A stretch of 49,598 nucleotides of DNA from a candidate division WWE3 bacterium (lineage in GTDB: Bacteria; Patescibacteriota; WWE3; JAUXAW01): the NCBI GenBank assembly GCA_030619715.1, contig JAUXAW010000004.1, forward strand, positions 1-49,598, in the 5' to 3' direction. Position numbers and translations under genes: made by a program. Each line of letters begins with the position of its first letter. Position 1 is the stretch's first letter. The notes under the pieces were generated by a model. That model saw only the letters and a program-made list of their open reading frames with translations. It was not told where the DNA came from and did not search any database. Shown here one piece after another: positions 7,965 through 15,725 of this stretch.

Positions 7965-9413
7965 ATGCTTTACCTACTAACCACCTCCTTCATCATCGGT
8001 ATCTTCCTCGGTAGCCTGCTTCCGGTAACATTTCCCACAACGGCTCTACTTTTTGTCTTGATTGGTTTACTTACGATCGTAGTTTTGTTTCGCCGCGAAC
8101 CCCTTGTGTTTAGACTCAGCACGTGCGTTTTACTACTCGTTGCCGGAATCTGGCGTTATCAATCGGTGCAGCCCACATCGGATTCTACCTGGATTCAGTC
8201 GCTGAACGATGGGCCGGAAATCACTCTCCTCGGCCAAATTGTTGGCGATCCTGAGCGGTTGGGGGCCAAACAGAGACTAGAAACTGGAGGCTTGAGGCTG
8301 GAGGATGGAGCCGTGTTGAAAGGCAAAATCCTCGTCAATGCCCGCCGTTACCCTGAGTATCGCTATGGTAATGAAATCGAGATTGTGGGCCGCCCCGAGA
8401 CCCCACCGGAGCTTGAGGATTTCTCCTACCGTAACTATTTGGCCACAAAAGGTATTTATTCACTGATAGACTATCCGGAAATCACGCTGTTATCATCGGG
8501 AAATGGTAATCGTACCCACGCCGCACTACTAAATTTCAGGAAACTGCTTGAGGAAAAAATCGGCCAAATCTTACCCGAGCCGGAATCATCGCTCTTGGCC
8601 GGGGTCATTTTAGGAGTCAAGCGCAGTTTGCCGAAGGATTTTTACGATGCTTTGCAAAAAAGTGGCACCCTCCACGTGGTTGTCGTTTCAGGCACGAACA
8701 TAACCTATGCGATTAGTGCTCTTCTGGCCATTAGCGGACTTTTGGCGCGGCCGGCAAGGCTAACCTTCGCTACTCTAGGAATTTTGGCCTACGCTCTGAT
8801 GGTCGGTGGGGGAAGCGCTGTTTGGCGCTCAACGCTGATGGGTCTGACCGTTTTGCTCGCCGCCGTCCTCGGTCGCCGTCGGTTGGCCCAGGAGGCGCTT
8901 TTTCTTTCCGCCGCGGTACTCTTATTAGCTAATCCGATGGGGCTTTGGCAGATCGGCTTCCAACTCTCGTTCGCCGCCACCGCCGGTATTATCTTTTTAC
9001 AGGACCTTATTAGGTCACAACTACAAGTCCTGCCGAAACTGGTTAGGCGAGGCCTTGTAACAACATTGGCGGCCCAGATTGGCGTTCTACCAGTAATAAC
9101 TCACAACTTCCAAACCCTTTCCATCGTTTCGCCCCTTTCCAATCTTTTGATTTTTCTTTTGGTTCCGCTGATAACCGTTGGTGGAGCCCTCGTTGGTTTA
9201 ATGGCATTAGTTTGGCTTCCTCTGGGAAGGCTCGTGGCACCTCTGATTTATGTTCCGGCCAAACTTTTCGTTACGATCGTGGAATTATCCGCCAAAGCTC
9301 CGTTTGCGCAGATTGAAATACCGCAACTGCCTGTTTTTGTGTGGTTGGCCTACTATTTGGTTTTGGTATATATTGTGATCCGATGCCCGAAAAAAATTCA
9401 AAACGAGAATTAA
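7965..9413 (+). CDS. comEC: ComEC/Rec2 DNA-channel protein, membrane part
   Basis: 482 aa. An N-terminal pair of membrane helices precedes a DUF4131-like soluble domain (about 60-160) and the multi-helix competence domain. The latter includes LHVVVVSGTNITY (about 235) and SFAATAGIIFL. ComEC forms the inner-membrane channel for single-stranded DNA during transformation. I chose ATG 7965 because GAGGAAG precedes it at good spacing. A TTG at 7953 overlapping the comEA stop is the alternative. The usual C-terminal metallo-beta-lactamase domain is not in this chain but in the overlapping next gene. Degenerate palindromes TACGATCGTA (8072) and TACGATCGTG (9272) lie inside the gene. A microrepeat is read as LETGGLRLEDG near 8278-8310. 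Confidence 0.93.
   Translation: MLYLLTTSFIIGIFLGSLLPVTFPTTALLFVLIGLLTIVVLFRREPLVFRLSTCVLLLVAGIWRYQSVQPTSDSTWIQSLNDGPEITLLGQIVGDPERLGAKQRLETGGLRLEDGAVLKGKILVNARRYPEYRYGNEIEIVGRPETPPELEDFSYRNYLATKGIYSLIDYPEITLLSSGNGNRTHAALLNFRKLLEEKIGQILPEPESSLLAGVILGVKRSLPKDFYDALQKSGTLHVVVVSGTNITYAISALLAISGLLARPARLTFATLGILAYALMVGGGSAVWRSTLMGLTVLLAAVLGRRRLAQEALFLSAAVLLLANPMGLWQIGFQLSFAATAGIIFLQDLIRSQLQVLPKLVRRGLVTTLAAQIGVLPVITHNFQTLSIVSPLSNLLIFLLVPLITVGGALVGLMALVWLPLGRLVAPLIYVPAKLFVTIVELSAKAPFAQIEIPQLPVFVWLAYYLVLVYIVIRCPKKIQNEN
8072..8081. repeat. TACGATCGTA, variant of the palindromic core
   Basis: One-base-pair variant (C-G to T-A at the ends) of the CACGATCGTG core, inside comEC. Confidence 0.4.
9272..9281. 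repeat. TACGATCGTG, variant of the palindromic core
   Basis: Single-base variant of the CACGATCGTG core near the 3' end of comEC. Confidence 0.4.
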
Positions 9414-10288
9414 GAAAAATCTTTAACAACAAGGTTCTGGTCCTTCTGGTAATCATCGTTTGTGCTATTTGGCTGGCGGTTGCTTCCAGACCGGACAAAT
9501 TGCTTCACATCTATTTCTGTGATGTGGGTCAAGGCGATGCCATCCTGATTAAAACGCCGCAGAATAAACAAATTCTCGTCGATGGCGGTCAAGGAGACCA
9601 AGTGCTAAAATGTCTCTCAAACGCACTTCCGTTCTACGATCGTAGTCTCGATTTGATTATATTGACGCATCCTCACGCCGACCACGTGGGGGGATTAATC
9701 GAAGTTCTCCGCACCTACCAAATCGAAAAAGTCACTTTCTGGCAAGTGCCGTATAAGAGTGCTGATTTCCAAGAATTTGTTGATTTGGTGGGAAGAAAAA
9801 ATGTGCCGGTTTTGGAAGTGACCGCCGGCGATACTTTGGCTCTAGATCAACAAACCCAGGCCGAGGTCTGGTACCCCTTGTCAAACGAAGAGCTTAAAGT
9901 GCTAGGAATCTCAATTGACCCTTATGACGGCGAAAACGTCAACGACTCTTCTATTGTCTTTCAACTGGTCTGCGGAGACTTTGAAACGCTCCTGACCGGC
10001 GATGCTCCCGACACGGTCCAGAAGCTCCTCTTGCGGCGGGGGACGGTAGAAGAGTCGGATGTTCTCAAAGTGGCGCACCATGGGTCTAGAAATGGGCTTG
10101 ATAGGGAATTTTTGAAAAAGATCAGTCCGAAACTGGCAATCATTTCCGTTGGCGAGGCCAACCGTCACGGTCACCCCCATCAAGAAACCCTTGAAAAATT
10201 AAAAAACGCGGGTGTGGAGATCAAACGCACCGACCTCGACGGCACCATCGAAGTCGTTTCCGATTGCAAAACTTGGTGGGTGAAGTGA
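9383..10288 (+). CDS. ComEC-type metallo-beta-lactamase protein (separated C-terminal part)
   Basis: 301 aa. One membrane helix (about 17-34) precedes DVGQGDAILIKT and a metallo-beta-lactamase domain with THPHADHVGG (about 95-104), DSSIVF, TGDAP and KVAHHGSRNG. In standard ComEC this is the C-terminal domain, thought to degrade or process the non-transported strand. Here it starts at ATG 9383 in another frame, 31 nt inside the end of comEC. Translational coupling is likely. The retained helix keeps the domain at the membrane. A programmed frameshift joining the chains is possible, but I see no clear slippery site. CTACGATCGTAG at 9634-9645 is another core variant. Confidence 0.9.
   Translation: MPEKNSKRELRKIFNNKVLVLLVIIVCAIWLAVASRPDKLLHIYFCDVGQGDAILIKTPQNKQILVDGGQGDQVLKCLSNALPFYDRSLDLIILTHPHADHVGGLIEVLRTYQIEKVTFWQVPYKSADFQEFVDLVGRKNVPVLEVTAGDTLALDQQTQAEVWYPLSNEELKVLGISIDPYDGENVNDSSIVFQLVCGDFETLLTGDAPDTVQKLLLRRGTVEESDVLKVAHHGSRNGLDREFLKKISPKLAIISVGEANRHGHPHQETLEKLKNAGVEIKRTDLDGTIEVVSDCKTWWVK
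9634..9645. repeat. CTACGATCGTAG, variant of the palindromic core
   Basis: 12-bp perfect palindrome sharing ACGATCGT with the eight exact copies, in the metallo-beta-lactamase gene. Confidence 0.4.
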
Positions 10289-10292
10289 ATCG

Positions 10293-10368
10293 TGGTCGGG
10301 GTGGCCGGTCCCGCCCCGGCGGCCTCTGGCTCCCGATGCCAGCGCTCTACTAACTGAGCTACACCCCG
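10293..10368 (-). tRNA. tRNA-Pro (CGG) with unusual elbow
   Basis: 76 nt including encoded CCA. The acceptor pairs CGGGGTG/CACCCCG with discriminator A. The anticodon loop ATCGGGA gives CGG with G37. The T-stem GCCGG/CCGGC closes a loop GGCGGGA instead of the usual TTCGANN. The D-loop has A at position 18. One nt separates it from tRNA-Arg. Confidence 0.8.
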
Positions 10369-10369
10369 G

Positions 10370-10447
10370 TGGTACGCCCGGCAGGACTCGAACCTGCAAG
10401 CATTCGCCTTAGGACGGCGACGTTCTATCCAATTGAACTACGGGCGC
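10370..10447 (-). tRNA. tRNA-Arg (CCT)
   Basis: 78 nt including encoded CCA. The acceptor is GCGCCCG/CGGGCGT with a terminal G-U pair. Anticodon stem TCGCC/GGCGA closes loop GTCCTAA (anticodon CCT). The T-loop TTCGAGT is normal. It is likely co-transcribed with tRNA-Pro. Confidence 0.93.
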
Positions 10448-10463
10448 GTATCTCTCTTTTTGA

Positions 10464-10469
10464 TATAAT
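10464..10469 (+). promoter_or_regulatory. -10 box (TATAAT) of the sortase gene
   Basis: Perfect TATAAT 9 nt before the GTG start, with no good -35. This implies a leaderless or near-leaderless transcript. Confidence 0.55.
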
Positions 10470-10478
10470 AGCATAGCC

Positions 10479-11153
10479 GTGAAGAAATCTCAAGCGAAGT
10501 TTATCATCCTCCGTACCCTCGCCAACACCCTGGTCCTAGGGTCGCTGGCCTTTTTGTCAATCTCTCTTTACCCTCTGGTAAAAGACGAATTCTTATATTA
10601 CTACCGCCGTTTTCGTGGGATCGAATACACGCTCGAAGAACCCGCGGAAACTCAACCTCAACCCTCGCCGTTTAGTACCCTTCGCACCCAGCCGACACCG
10701 CTAAAAATCACCCCCAAATCAACCGATTTCGGCATTGTCATCGAAAAAATCGGCGTCAACGCTCCAATTGTTGCCGATGTGGATACCACCTCGCGCGAGG
10801 CCTACATGGGAGCGATGCGCTACGGAGTTGCTCACGCCAAGGGCACAGCCAAACCAGACGAGGTCGGAAATGTCTATCTTTTCGCCCATTCAACCTTGAA
10901 TTTTTGGGAATACGGGGAGTATGCTACCGTTTTTACCACGCTGCACCAGCTGGCCCCGGGGGATAAAATCGTTATCTTTTACAAAGGCAAAAGATACGAC
11001 TACCGGGTTGCCGAAAAGGAAATTGTGCCGGGGTTCGACCTAACGCCGCTGACACGCACATCGAGCCGCAATCTTTTAACCCTGCAGACCTGCGATCCGC
11101 CAGGCACCACCTGGCGCCGCCTAATCATCATCGCCGAGCTTATCTCAAACTGA
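10479..11153 (+). CDS. Sortase-family transpeptidase
   Basis: 224 aa from a GTG start. A membrane anchor (about 13-33) and a Pro/Thr-rich linker precede the sortase barrel. Catalytic residues are visible: His137 in LFAHST, Cys205 in LTLQTCDPPGT and Arg213/214 in WRRL. Sortases cleave a sorting signal and join surface proteins to the envelope or to one another. The TLQTCDP context resembles class D/E enzymes, but the class is not proven. Possible substrates are large anchored proteins such as the one at the left edge, whose C-terminus is not visible. The 3' end overlaps the convergent PEGA gene by 14 nt. Confidence 0.92.
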   Translation: MKKSQAKFIILRTLANTLVLGSLAFLSISLYPLVKDEFLYYYRRFRGIEYTLEEPAETQPQPSPFSTLRTQPTPLKITPKSTDFGIVIEKIGVNAPIVADVDTTSREAYMGAMRYGVAHAKGTAKPDEVGNVYLFAHSTLNFWEYGEYATVFTTLHQLAPGDKIVIFYKGKRYDYRVAEKEIVPGFDLTPLTRTSSRNLLTLQTCDPPGTTWRRLIIIAELISN

Positions 11154-12261
11154 TCGCATAAAGATTCGGAGCCGCGCCTTCGACGAAGCTGGTTAGAATA
11201 ATCAATTTGTCCCCGCCGGGAGTGGGGAAAACCTCGTCGGAGGCCAGATTACCGCTGTAAACCTGCGTTTTATTCGTCCCATCGATCTCAATCAAAGAAA
11301 TTGCGCCGTCCTCAATCAGAATCAAATGCTGGCTGTCGGCAAACCAGGAAATCTTCAACTTCTCCGGTTCCGAAGTCCGTAAAATGAGGTTATTCCGGTT
11401 CCGCGCCACTCCCAGCGGCTCGGTGCCGTCAAAAACCCAGAACTTCGTCGTCCCCTCGCTCTCCCTCCGGTAGATAAATTTATTTTCATCCGGCGACCAA
11501 GGGGTGGCCGAGGCGGTAGCAATTTTTTCCAAATTGCGGGGGATTTTGACCCGTGATGCCATCAGGCGGCGTTTGGCCTGCTGAATCTCATCCCATTCTT
11601 TGGTCGTCGGGGCGGCACTGGAGGTCGCTTCGACCGTCCCCTCAGGACTAAGCCGGAGTCGGTAAAAACCCTGTTGATTCATCTGAACGAGCATCTCCGC
11701 ATCGTTCGGCGACCAAAAAATTTTTTCGGCGGCGGAAAAAGTAATTTCCTTAGTGTCGAGAACGAGGGGATTAATATTAGCGCGCAGAAACCCCAAGAGC
11801 TGTTGCCCGCCGGAAAGGCTCAAAGTATAGATTCCGGACTTTTCACCCGATTTCAAAAAGGCAATCCGGTCACGATTTGAGGATAAGGTTGGACTTCTTA
11901 CCCCGGTTGAGGTCAGCGGGTTCAGGGCGGGGGAGAGGGGAATCAGGAGGGCGTCAGCTTCGGTCACCAGTTCCTCCTTGACCTCAATTTTTTTCTCCCA
12001 CTCGAAAAACCCGTCTTTGGCAATCTTGAGGTTGTATTTTCCCTGCTTTAATCCCTGAATTGGGTTGTTGGTGGCGGTGACGAATTTGCCGTCCAAAAAG
12101 ACTTTCGCCCCGTCGGGCCTCGATTTGGCCAAAATCATTCCCGTTTTCTCCAGGCTGCCGTTGGAAAGATCAAACTTGTATCCCCGGGCAAAAAGAACAA
12201 TGACCACCGCCGCCCCCGCCATTAGGCCAATGATGATAATCAGATACCAAAACCGCTTCAT
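11140..12261 (-). CDS. Membrane-anchored PEGA-domain protein with propeller-like repeats
   Basis: 373 aa. One membrane helix (about 5-25) precedes a PEGA-like domain (about 44-95, SRPDGAKVFLDGKF...LKQGKYNLKIAKDGF). After it come several beta-propeller-type units marked by WSPNDAEMLV, WSPDENKFIYR and WFADSQHLILI (PD40/WD40-like). The function is unknown. PEGA domains commonly occur in surface proteins, and the sortase gene converges on this one. I place the start at ATG 12261, not further upstream, because a TATAAT box sits 10 nt before it and the longer reading would run through the promoter and the tandem repeat. Confidence 0.85.
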   Translation of the reverse strand: MKRFWYLIIIIGLMAGAAVVIVLFARGYKFDLSNGSLEKTGMILAKSRPDGAKVFLDGKFVTATNNPIQGLKQGKYNLKIAKDGFFEWEKKIEVKEELVTEADALLIPLSPALNPLTSTGVRSPTLSSNRDRIAFLKSGEKSGIYTLSLSGGQQLLGFLRANINPLVLDTKEITFSAAEKIFWSPNDAEMLVQMNQQGFYRLRLSPEGTVEATSSAAPTTKEWDEIQQAKRRLMASRVKIPRNLEKIATASATPWSPDENKFIYRRESEGTTKFWVFDGTEPLGVARNRNNLILRTSEPEKLKISWFADSQHLILIEDGAISLIEIDGTNKTQVYSGNLASDEVFPTPGGDKLIILTSFVEGAAPNLYAISLR

Positions 12262-12271
12262 CGCACACGCA

Positions 12272-12301
12272 ATTATACCACCTCGCGTCGCTCGGTGTAA
12301 A
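12272..12301 (-). promoter_or_regulatory. Promoter of the PEGA gene
   Basis: Minus strand: TTTACA (12296-12301), 18-nt spacer, TATAAT (12272-12277), with the ATG 10 nt further on. The -35 lies within the first copy of a 24-bp tandem repeat. Confidence 0.7.
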
Positions 12302-12329
12302 CTTTCTCGCGTCGCTCGGTGTAAACTTC
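12282..12329. repeat. 24-bp tandem duplication between divergent promoters
   Basis: CTCGCGTCGCTCGGTGTAAA plus four bases occurs twice in tandem. It duplicates the -35 of the PEGA promoter and lies just upstream of the mreB promoter on the other strand. Confidence 0.85.
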
Positions 12330-12343
12330 CAAACAATTTCTGA

Positions 12344-12349
12344 TATAAT
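12344..12349 (+). promoter_or_regulatory. -10 box (TATAAT) of the first mreB
   Basis: Perfect TATAAT preceded by TGA, 9 nt before the ATG. The -35 is weak and leaderless spacing is seen again. Confidence 0.55.
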
Positions 12350-12358
12350 GGTTCCGCT

Positions 12359-13384
12359 ATGTTCAATCTTCCCACCTTCAACCTCTCCCGCAAAGTGGCC
12401 ATCGACCTCGGGACGGCGAACTCCCTTGTTTATGTTGCCGGGCAAGGGATTGTTTTGAACGAACCGACGGTGGTGGCGATTACCACCGATGACAACAAAG
12501 TTGTTGCCGTAGGTACGGAGGCCAAGGAAATGCTGGGGCGAACGCCGGTTAACATCTCCGCCTCGCGGCCGATGCGCGACGGAGTTATCGCCGATTATCT
12601 GATCACCGAGGCGATGCTCAAATACTTTTTGGGAAAAGCTTGCGGTCGGACGCGAATTTTTAAGCCCGAGGTGATGGTCTCGGTCCCCTCGGGAGTTACT
12701 TCGGTTGAGTCGCGGGCGGTCCTTGACGCAACTGTCTCCGCCGGGGCCAAGGAGGCCTATCTTATCCCCGAGCCTTTAGCCGCGGCGGTAGGGGCCAGGA
12801 TTCCCATCAGTGAGCCCTCGGGTAGTATGGTTATCAACATCGGTGGGGGAACGGTGGAGGTGGCAGTGATTTGCCTTGGTGGCTTGGTTGTTTCTAACTC
12901 CGCACGTGTGGCTGGTAATCAAATTGATGAGGCGATTGCCAACCATCTCCGTCGGACCTACAACCTGATCGTCGGCGACCGCACCGCGGAGATGATCAAA
13001 ATCCAGATCGGCTCAGCCCTGCCGTTGGATGACAATCCCACGTTGGAGGTTAAAGGGCGCGACGCGATTGCCGGTCTGCCGCGGACGGTCGAGCTGACCT
13101 CACACGAGGTCACCGAGGCCATCCAGCCACCGCTGAAGGGGATTGTAGGTGCGATCAAGAATGTTCTAGAGCAGACGCCGCCGGAGCTTTCCTCGGACGT
13201 GATTGACAAGGGGATGGTTTTGACCGGGGGGACAGCTCTTTTAAGAAATATTGACAAGTTTTTGACACAGTCCACCGGCGTCCCTGCCCACATCGCCGAA
13301 AATCCAATCTTGTGCGTAGTTTACGGCGTCGGGACGGCGATTGAGAATCTAGATGTTTTCAAAAAGAGTGTCAGAAAGAGATGA
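12359..13384 (+). CDS. mreB: MreB-like actin homologue (first copy)
   Basis: 341 aa. The actin-fold nucleotide motifs are present: VAIDLGTANS (phosphate 1), INIGGGTVEVAV (phosphate 2) and VLTGGTALLRNI (adenosine). MreB forms membrane-bound filaments that position cell-wall synthesis. Unlike the copy at 29124, it is not followed by mreC/mreD. It overlaps a glycosyltransferase start by 4 nt (ATGA), suggesting a joint envelope operon. The loop after GSALPLDD is shorter than in the second copy, which makes it a useful control for the insertion there. It could serve as an MreB-like (Mbl-type) paralogue. Confidence 0.93.
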   Translation: MFNLPTFNLSRKVAIDLGTANSLVYVAGQGIVLNEPTVVAITTDDNKVVAVGTEAKEMLGRTPVNISASRPMRDGVIADYLITEAMLKYFLGKACGRTRIFKPEVMVSVPSGVTSVESRAVLDATVSAGAKEAYLIPEPLAAAVGARIPISEPSGSMVINIGGGTVEVAVICLGGLVVSNSARVAGNQIDEAIANHLRRTYNLIVGDRTAEMIKIQIGSALPLDDNPTLEVKGRDAIAGLPRTVELTSHEVTEAIQPPLKGIVGAIKNVLEQTPPELSSDVIDKGMVLTGGTALLRNIDKFLTQSTGVPAHIAENPILCVVYGVGTAIENLDVFKKSVRKR

Positions 13385-14505
13385 TCATCGGATTTGACGC
13401 CAGCCGAGCGCAGCTTCCTGAAAGAGCCGGTCCGGAAAATTACACCTATAATCTTTTAAGGGAGCTTTTAAAGATAGATCGTTGGAACCGCTATCGGTTG
13501 TACTGCAACAACCTTTTGGATTTTGAGCTACCCACCGCTAACTACGAGTTGCGTATCATCAGCTGGCCAAGACTTTGGACTCAAGGCGGATTGGCCCTTG
13601 AGTGTTTAAAAAACCCGCCCGATATTCTCTTCGTTCCCGCACATACGATTCCGATTATCCGGCGTCCGGACTTGAAAACGGTCGTGACGATTCACGACGT
13701 TGGTTTTCAGAAATATCTAAAAACCTACCAGCGTTGGTGGGGAAGACTGTATGAAGGCCGGGTTTCCAACTACGCTGCCCGAGCGGCAACTCATGTCATT
13801 GCCGTCTCCGAATCTACAAAAAAAGATTTGATCGAAAAGCTTGGTGTTAAGCCAGATAAAATAACGGTTATCTATGAGGGAGTAGACCATAGGAAATTCA
13901 AAGTGCAAAGTGCAAAGTTCAAAATTGACCACGTGAAACGGGGATATGATATTGGAGGGGAATATTTGTTGTTCGTAGGTACGATTCAACCGCGGAAAAA
14001 TCTGGTACGCCTCATCGAAGCATTCAAAAAAACACGGAGTCCCCAAATCTCCCTAATAGTAGTCGGGAAGAAGGGCTGGTTGTCTGACGAAATCTACAAC
14101 GCCCCAAAGAAGTTTGGGATGGAGGACAGAGTAAAATTTTTAGGCTACGTACCTACGGATGATATTGTTTCGTTGATGAACGGGGCTTTGGCGTTTGTCT
14201 TTCCTTCGCTGTATGAGGGCTTTGGCCTGCCGGTTTTGGAGGCAATGGCCTGTGGCTGTCCGGTCGTTACCTCGAGCATCTCCTCCCTGCCGGAGGTCGT
14301 TGGTGACGCGGGGATTTTGGTTGATCCTTATGATGTTGAGGACATCGCGCGGGGGATTAGCGTGATTTTAGAGCTCGACGAAGCACAACGCCGAAATTTG
14401 GTTGATGCGGGGTTGGAGCGGGCTCGGAAATTCACTTGGGAAGAAACAGCTAAGCAGACGATCAAAGTCCTGGTCCCGGAAGATATGTTTAATTCACGAT
14501 CGTGA
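13381..14505 (+). CDS. Glycosyltransferase family 4-like protein
   Basis: 374 aa GT-B fold enzyme. The C-terminal donor-binding half has [26 protein letters not shown] and the [21 protein letters not shown] motif typical of GT4. It probably transfers a sugar from a nucleotide donor to a lipid- or polymer-linked acceptor on the cytoplasmic face. Substrates cannot be read from the sequence. A microrepeat at 13893-13927 is read in frame as [11 protein letters not shown] between the two halves. The stop codon lies inside a 24-bp palindrome, which contributes the final Phe-Asn-Ser-Arg-Ser. It follows mreB with a 4-nt overlap. Confidence 0.9.
   Translation: MIIGFDASRAQLPERAGPENYTYNLLRELLKIDRWNRYRLYCNNLLDFELPTANYELRIISWPRLWTQGGLALECLKNPPDILFVPAHTIPIIRRPDLKTVVTIHDVGFQKYLKTYQRWWGRLYEGRVSNYAARAATHVIAVSESTKKDLIEKLGVKPDKITVIYEGVDHRKFKVQSAKFKIDHVKRGYDIGGEYLLFVGTIQPRKNLVRLIEAFKKTRSPQISLIVVGKKGWLSDEIYNAPKKFGMEDRVKFLGYVPTDDIVSLMNGALAFVFPSLYEGFGLPVLEAMACGCPVVTSSISSLPEVVGDAGILVDPYDVEDIARGISVILELDEAQRRNLVDAGLERARKFTWEETAKQTIKVLVPEDMFNSRS
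13893..13927 (+). repeat. In-frame microrepeat in the GT4 gene
   Basis: Units of AAAGTGC/AAAGTTC type, read in frame as [11 protein letters not shown] in the interdomain linker. Confidence 0.75.
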
Positions 14506-14511
14506 ATTAAA
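14488..14511. promoter_or_regulatory. 24-bp perfect palindrome at the end of GT4, upstream of wecG
   Basis: Same 24-bp palindrome as 7244-7267. It supplies the TGA stop of the upstream gene and ends 32 bp before the next ATG. Confidence 0.75.
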
Positions 14512-14543
14512 ACTACACCCTAACTTGTTGTGTTGGAGGCGTT

Positions 14544-15350
14544 ATGGAGCGTATTAATATCTTAGGTGTTAAAGTTAGCAGAGTTACCTATGAATATGCT
14601 ATTAAGATTATTGAGGGTTTTCTAACCGATGAGGGGAAACACCAAATTGTCACCCCTAACCCGGAGTTTGTTGTTTTGGCCCAAAAGGATTTGGAATTTC
14701 GTACGATTCTCAACCGAGCTGATTTAACCGTTCCCGACGGGGTCGGTTTGCGAGTGGCGGCGAAGTTTCTCTCCCTGCCTACATTTAATTTCACGATCGT
14801 GAAATTTTTTCAGCTTCTATTTCAGGGTCTTCTCGTAGGTGCAGCAGCAGTTTTTAAGCCCTCGTTTCTTGACGTGTTACCCCACACAGTGACCGGAACG
14901 GATTTGATGCTTGGATTGTGTGATCTGGCATCGAAAAAAGGTTATTCTGTTTTTCTTTTGGGCGGTCGGGGTGGGGCAGCGGAGGCGGCGGCTAAGCGTT
15001 TGAAGGTGCGGTTTGCCAATTTAAACATCATCGGCACGTATGAAGGTGGTTCGTGGGAGGAGTTTGAAGGAAAGACAGCCGATTTTCTCTTCGTCGCCTA
15101 CGGTGCGCCCAAACAGGAAAAATGGATCGCCCGAAATCTTCCCAAAATTTCGGTCAAGGTGGCGATGGGGGTTGGAGCAGGCATTGATTTTACCGCCGGA
15201 AGGAAAAAAAGAGCTCCGGGAATTTTGCGCCGTTTGGGTTTCGAGTGGCTCTGGCGTTTGGTGCAAGAACCCTTCCGTCTGAGGCGAATCCTTAATGCCA
15301 CTGTTAAATTCCCCCTGCTGGTTTTTTGGCAGAAGTTAAGTCAAAAATAA
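14544..15350 (+). CDS. WecG/TagA/CpsF-family glycosyltransferase
   Basis: 268 aa. Family hallmarks are TPNPEFVVLAQ, the VPDGVGLRVAAKFL segment, GTDLM, VFLLGGRGGAAEAAAKRL, FVAYGAPKQEKWIA and GVGAGIDFTAGRKKRAPGILRRLG. Members transfer UDP-sugars (ManNAc or ManNAcA types) to lipid-linked carriers during envelope polymer synthesis. GGAGG precedes the ATG at good spacing. A hydrophobic insertion of roughly 28 residues lies between FLS and the VTGTDLM motif. It begins with a palindrome (14787-14806) read as FNFTIVKF. Together with the preceding GT4 it suggests a short surface-glycan operon. Confidence 0.9.
   Translation: MERINILGVKVSRVTYEYAIKIIEGFLTDEGKHQIVTPNPEFVVLAQKDLEFRTILNRADLTVPDGVGLRVAAKFLSLPTFNFTIVKFFQLLFQGLLVGAAAVFKPSFLDVLPHTVTGTDLMLGLCDLASKKGYSVFLLGGRGGAAEAAAKRLKVRFANLNIIGTYEGGSWEEFEGKTADFLFVAYGAPKQEKWIARNLPKISVKVAMGVGAGIDFTAGRKKRAPGILRRLGFEWLWRLVQEPFRLRRILNATVKFPLLVFWQKLSQK
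14787..14806. repeat. 20-bp palindrome inside the wecG-type gene
   Basis: Core CACGATCGTG (14792-14801) with AATTT/AAATT arms, read in frame as FNFTIVKF. It shows the palindrome tolerated within a coding sequence. Confidence 0.75.
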
Positions 15351-15426
15351 GAACCTGCTCGCTACGCTCGCAGAACCTTGCATTTGAGCATAGTCTCCGC
15401 TTCGCTACGACTATTAGCTCAAAAGT
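15351..15426 (+). repeat. Dispersed hairpin element R1, copy 1
   Basis: Begins directly after the TAA of the wecG-type gene with GAACCTGC. The second half pairs TTGAGC-TAGTC with GACTA-AGCTCAA around TCCGCTTCGCTAC. Other copies are at 22441-22525 and, inverted, at 26014-26091. The 375-bp gap 15351-15725 holds this element, the hairpins at 15432-15481, a 9-bp inverted repeat (GCACCTTAA/TTAAGGTGC at 15584/15619) and the glgA promoter. Confidence 0.85.
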
Positions 15427-15431
15427 AAAAG

Positions 15432-15453
15432 CCCCGGTGAGAGTCCGGGGTTT
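15432..15453 (+). terminator. Possible terminator after the wecG-type gene
   Basis: CCCCGG (15432-15437) pairs with CCGGGG (15445-15450) and is followed by only three Ts. A second hairpin CCCC/GGGG follows at 15469-15481. Weak as an intrinsic terminator. Confidence 0.45.
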
Positions 15454-15686
15454 ATAATTCCATCCGGTCCCCTCAGCGGGGCTTGAAGGTCGTTAACGAT
15501 CCCTTTAATTTCCAGCCTGCCTCATCTTCAGTATTTTTAATAATTTCAAGAGAGGAGTCTCAAGGGCAATTGGCAGTACCAGAGCACCTTAAAACTTTTA
15601 TCAGGAGGTATCAAACTGTTAAGGTGCCTTCCCATTCGGGCTTTCTGGTCCGCCTCCCAATCTCAGTCTTGCACAAATTTTCAGTC

Positions 15687-15715
15687 TTGTCAAGCGGCTC
15701 GGAATCGTGTAGAAT
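15687..15715 (+). promoter_or_regulatory. Promoter of the first glycogen synthase gene
   Basis: TTGTCA (15687-15692), 17-nt spacer, TAGAAT (15710-15715), with the ATG 10 nt beyond. It decides the start at 15726 against an in-frame TTG at 15483. Confidence 0.7.
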
Positions 15716-15725
15716 AATCCCGATC

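Noticed and set aside
10293-10368. tRNA-Pro as a pseudogene
   Set aside because: All stems are perfect, CCA is encoded and the identity bases are intact. The loop change looks coordinated, not random decay, though this is not proven.
12262-12402. 47-residue upstream extension of the PEGA protein
   Set aside because: It would translate the promoter and the tandem repeat. The natural N-terminus is the membrane helix at MKRFWYL.
15483-15725. N-terminal extension of the first glycogen synthase from a TTG start
   Set aside because: A good promoter lies inside the stretch, hairpins occupy it, and the residues do not resemble the family.
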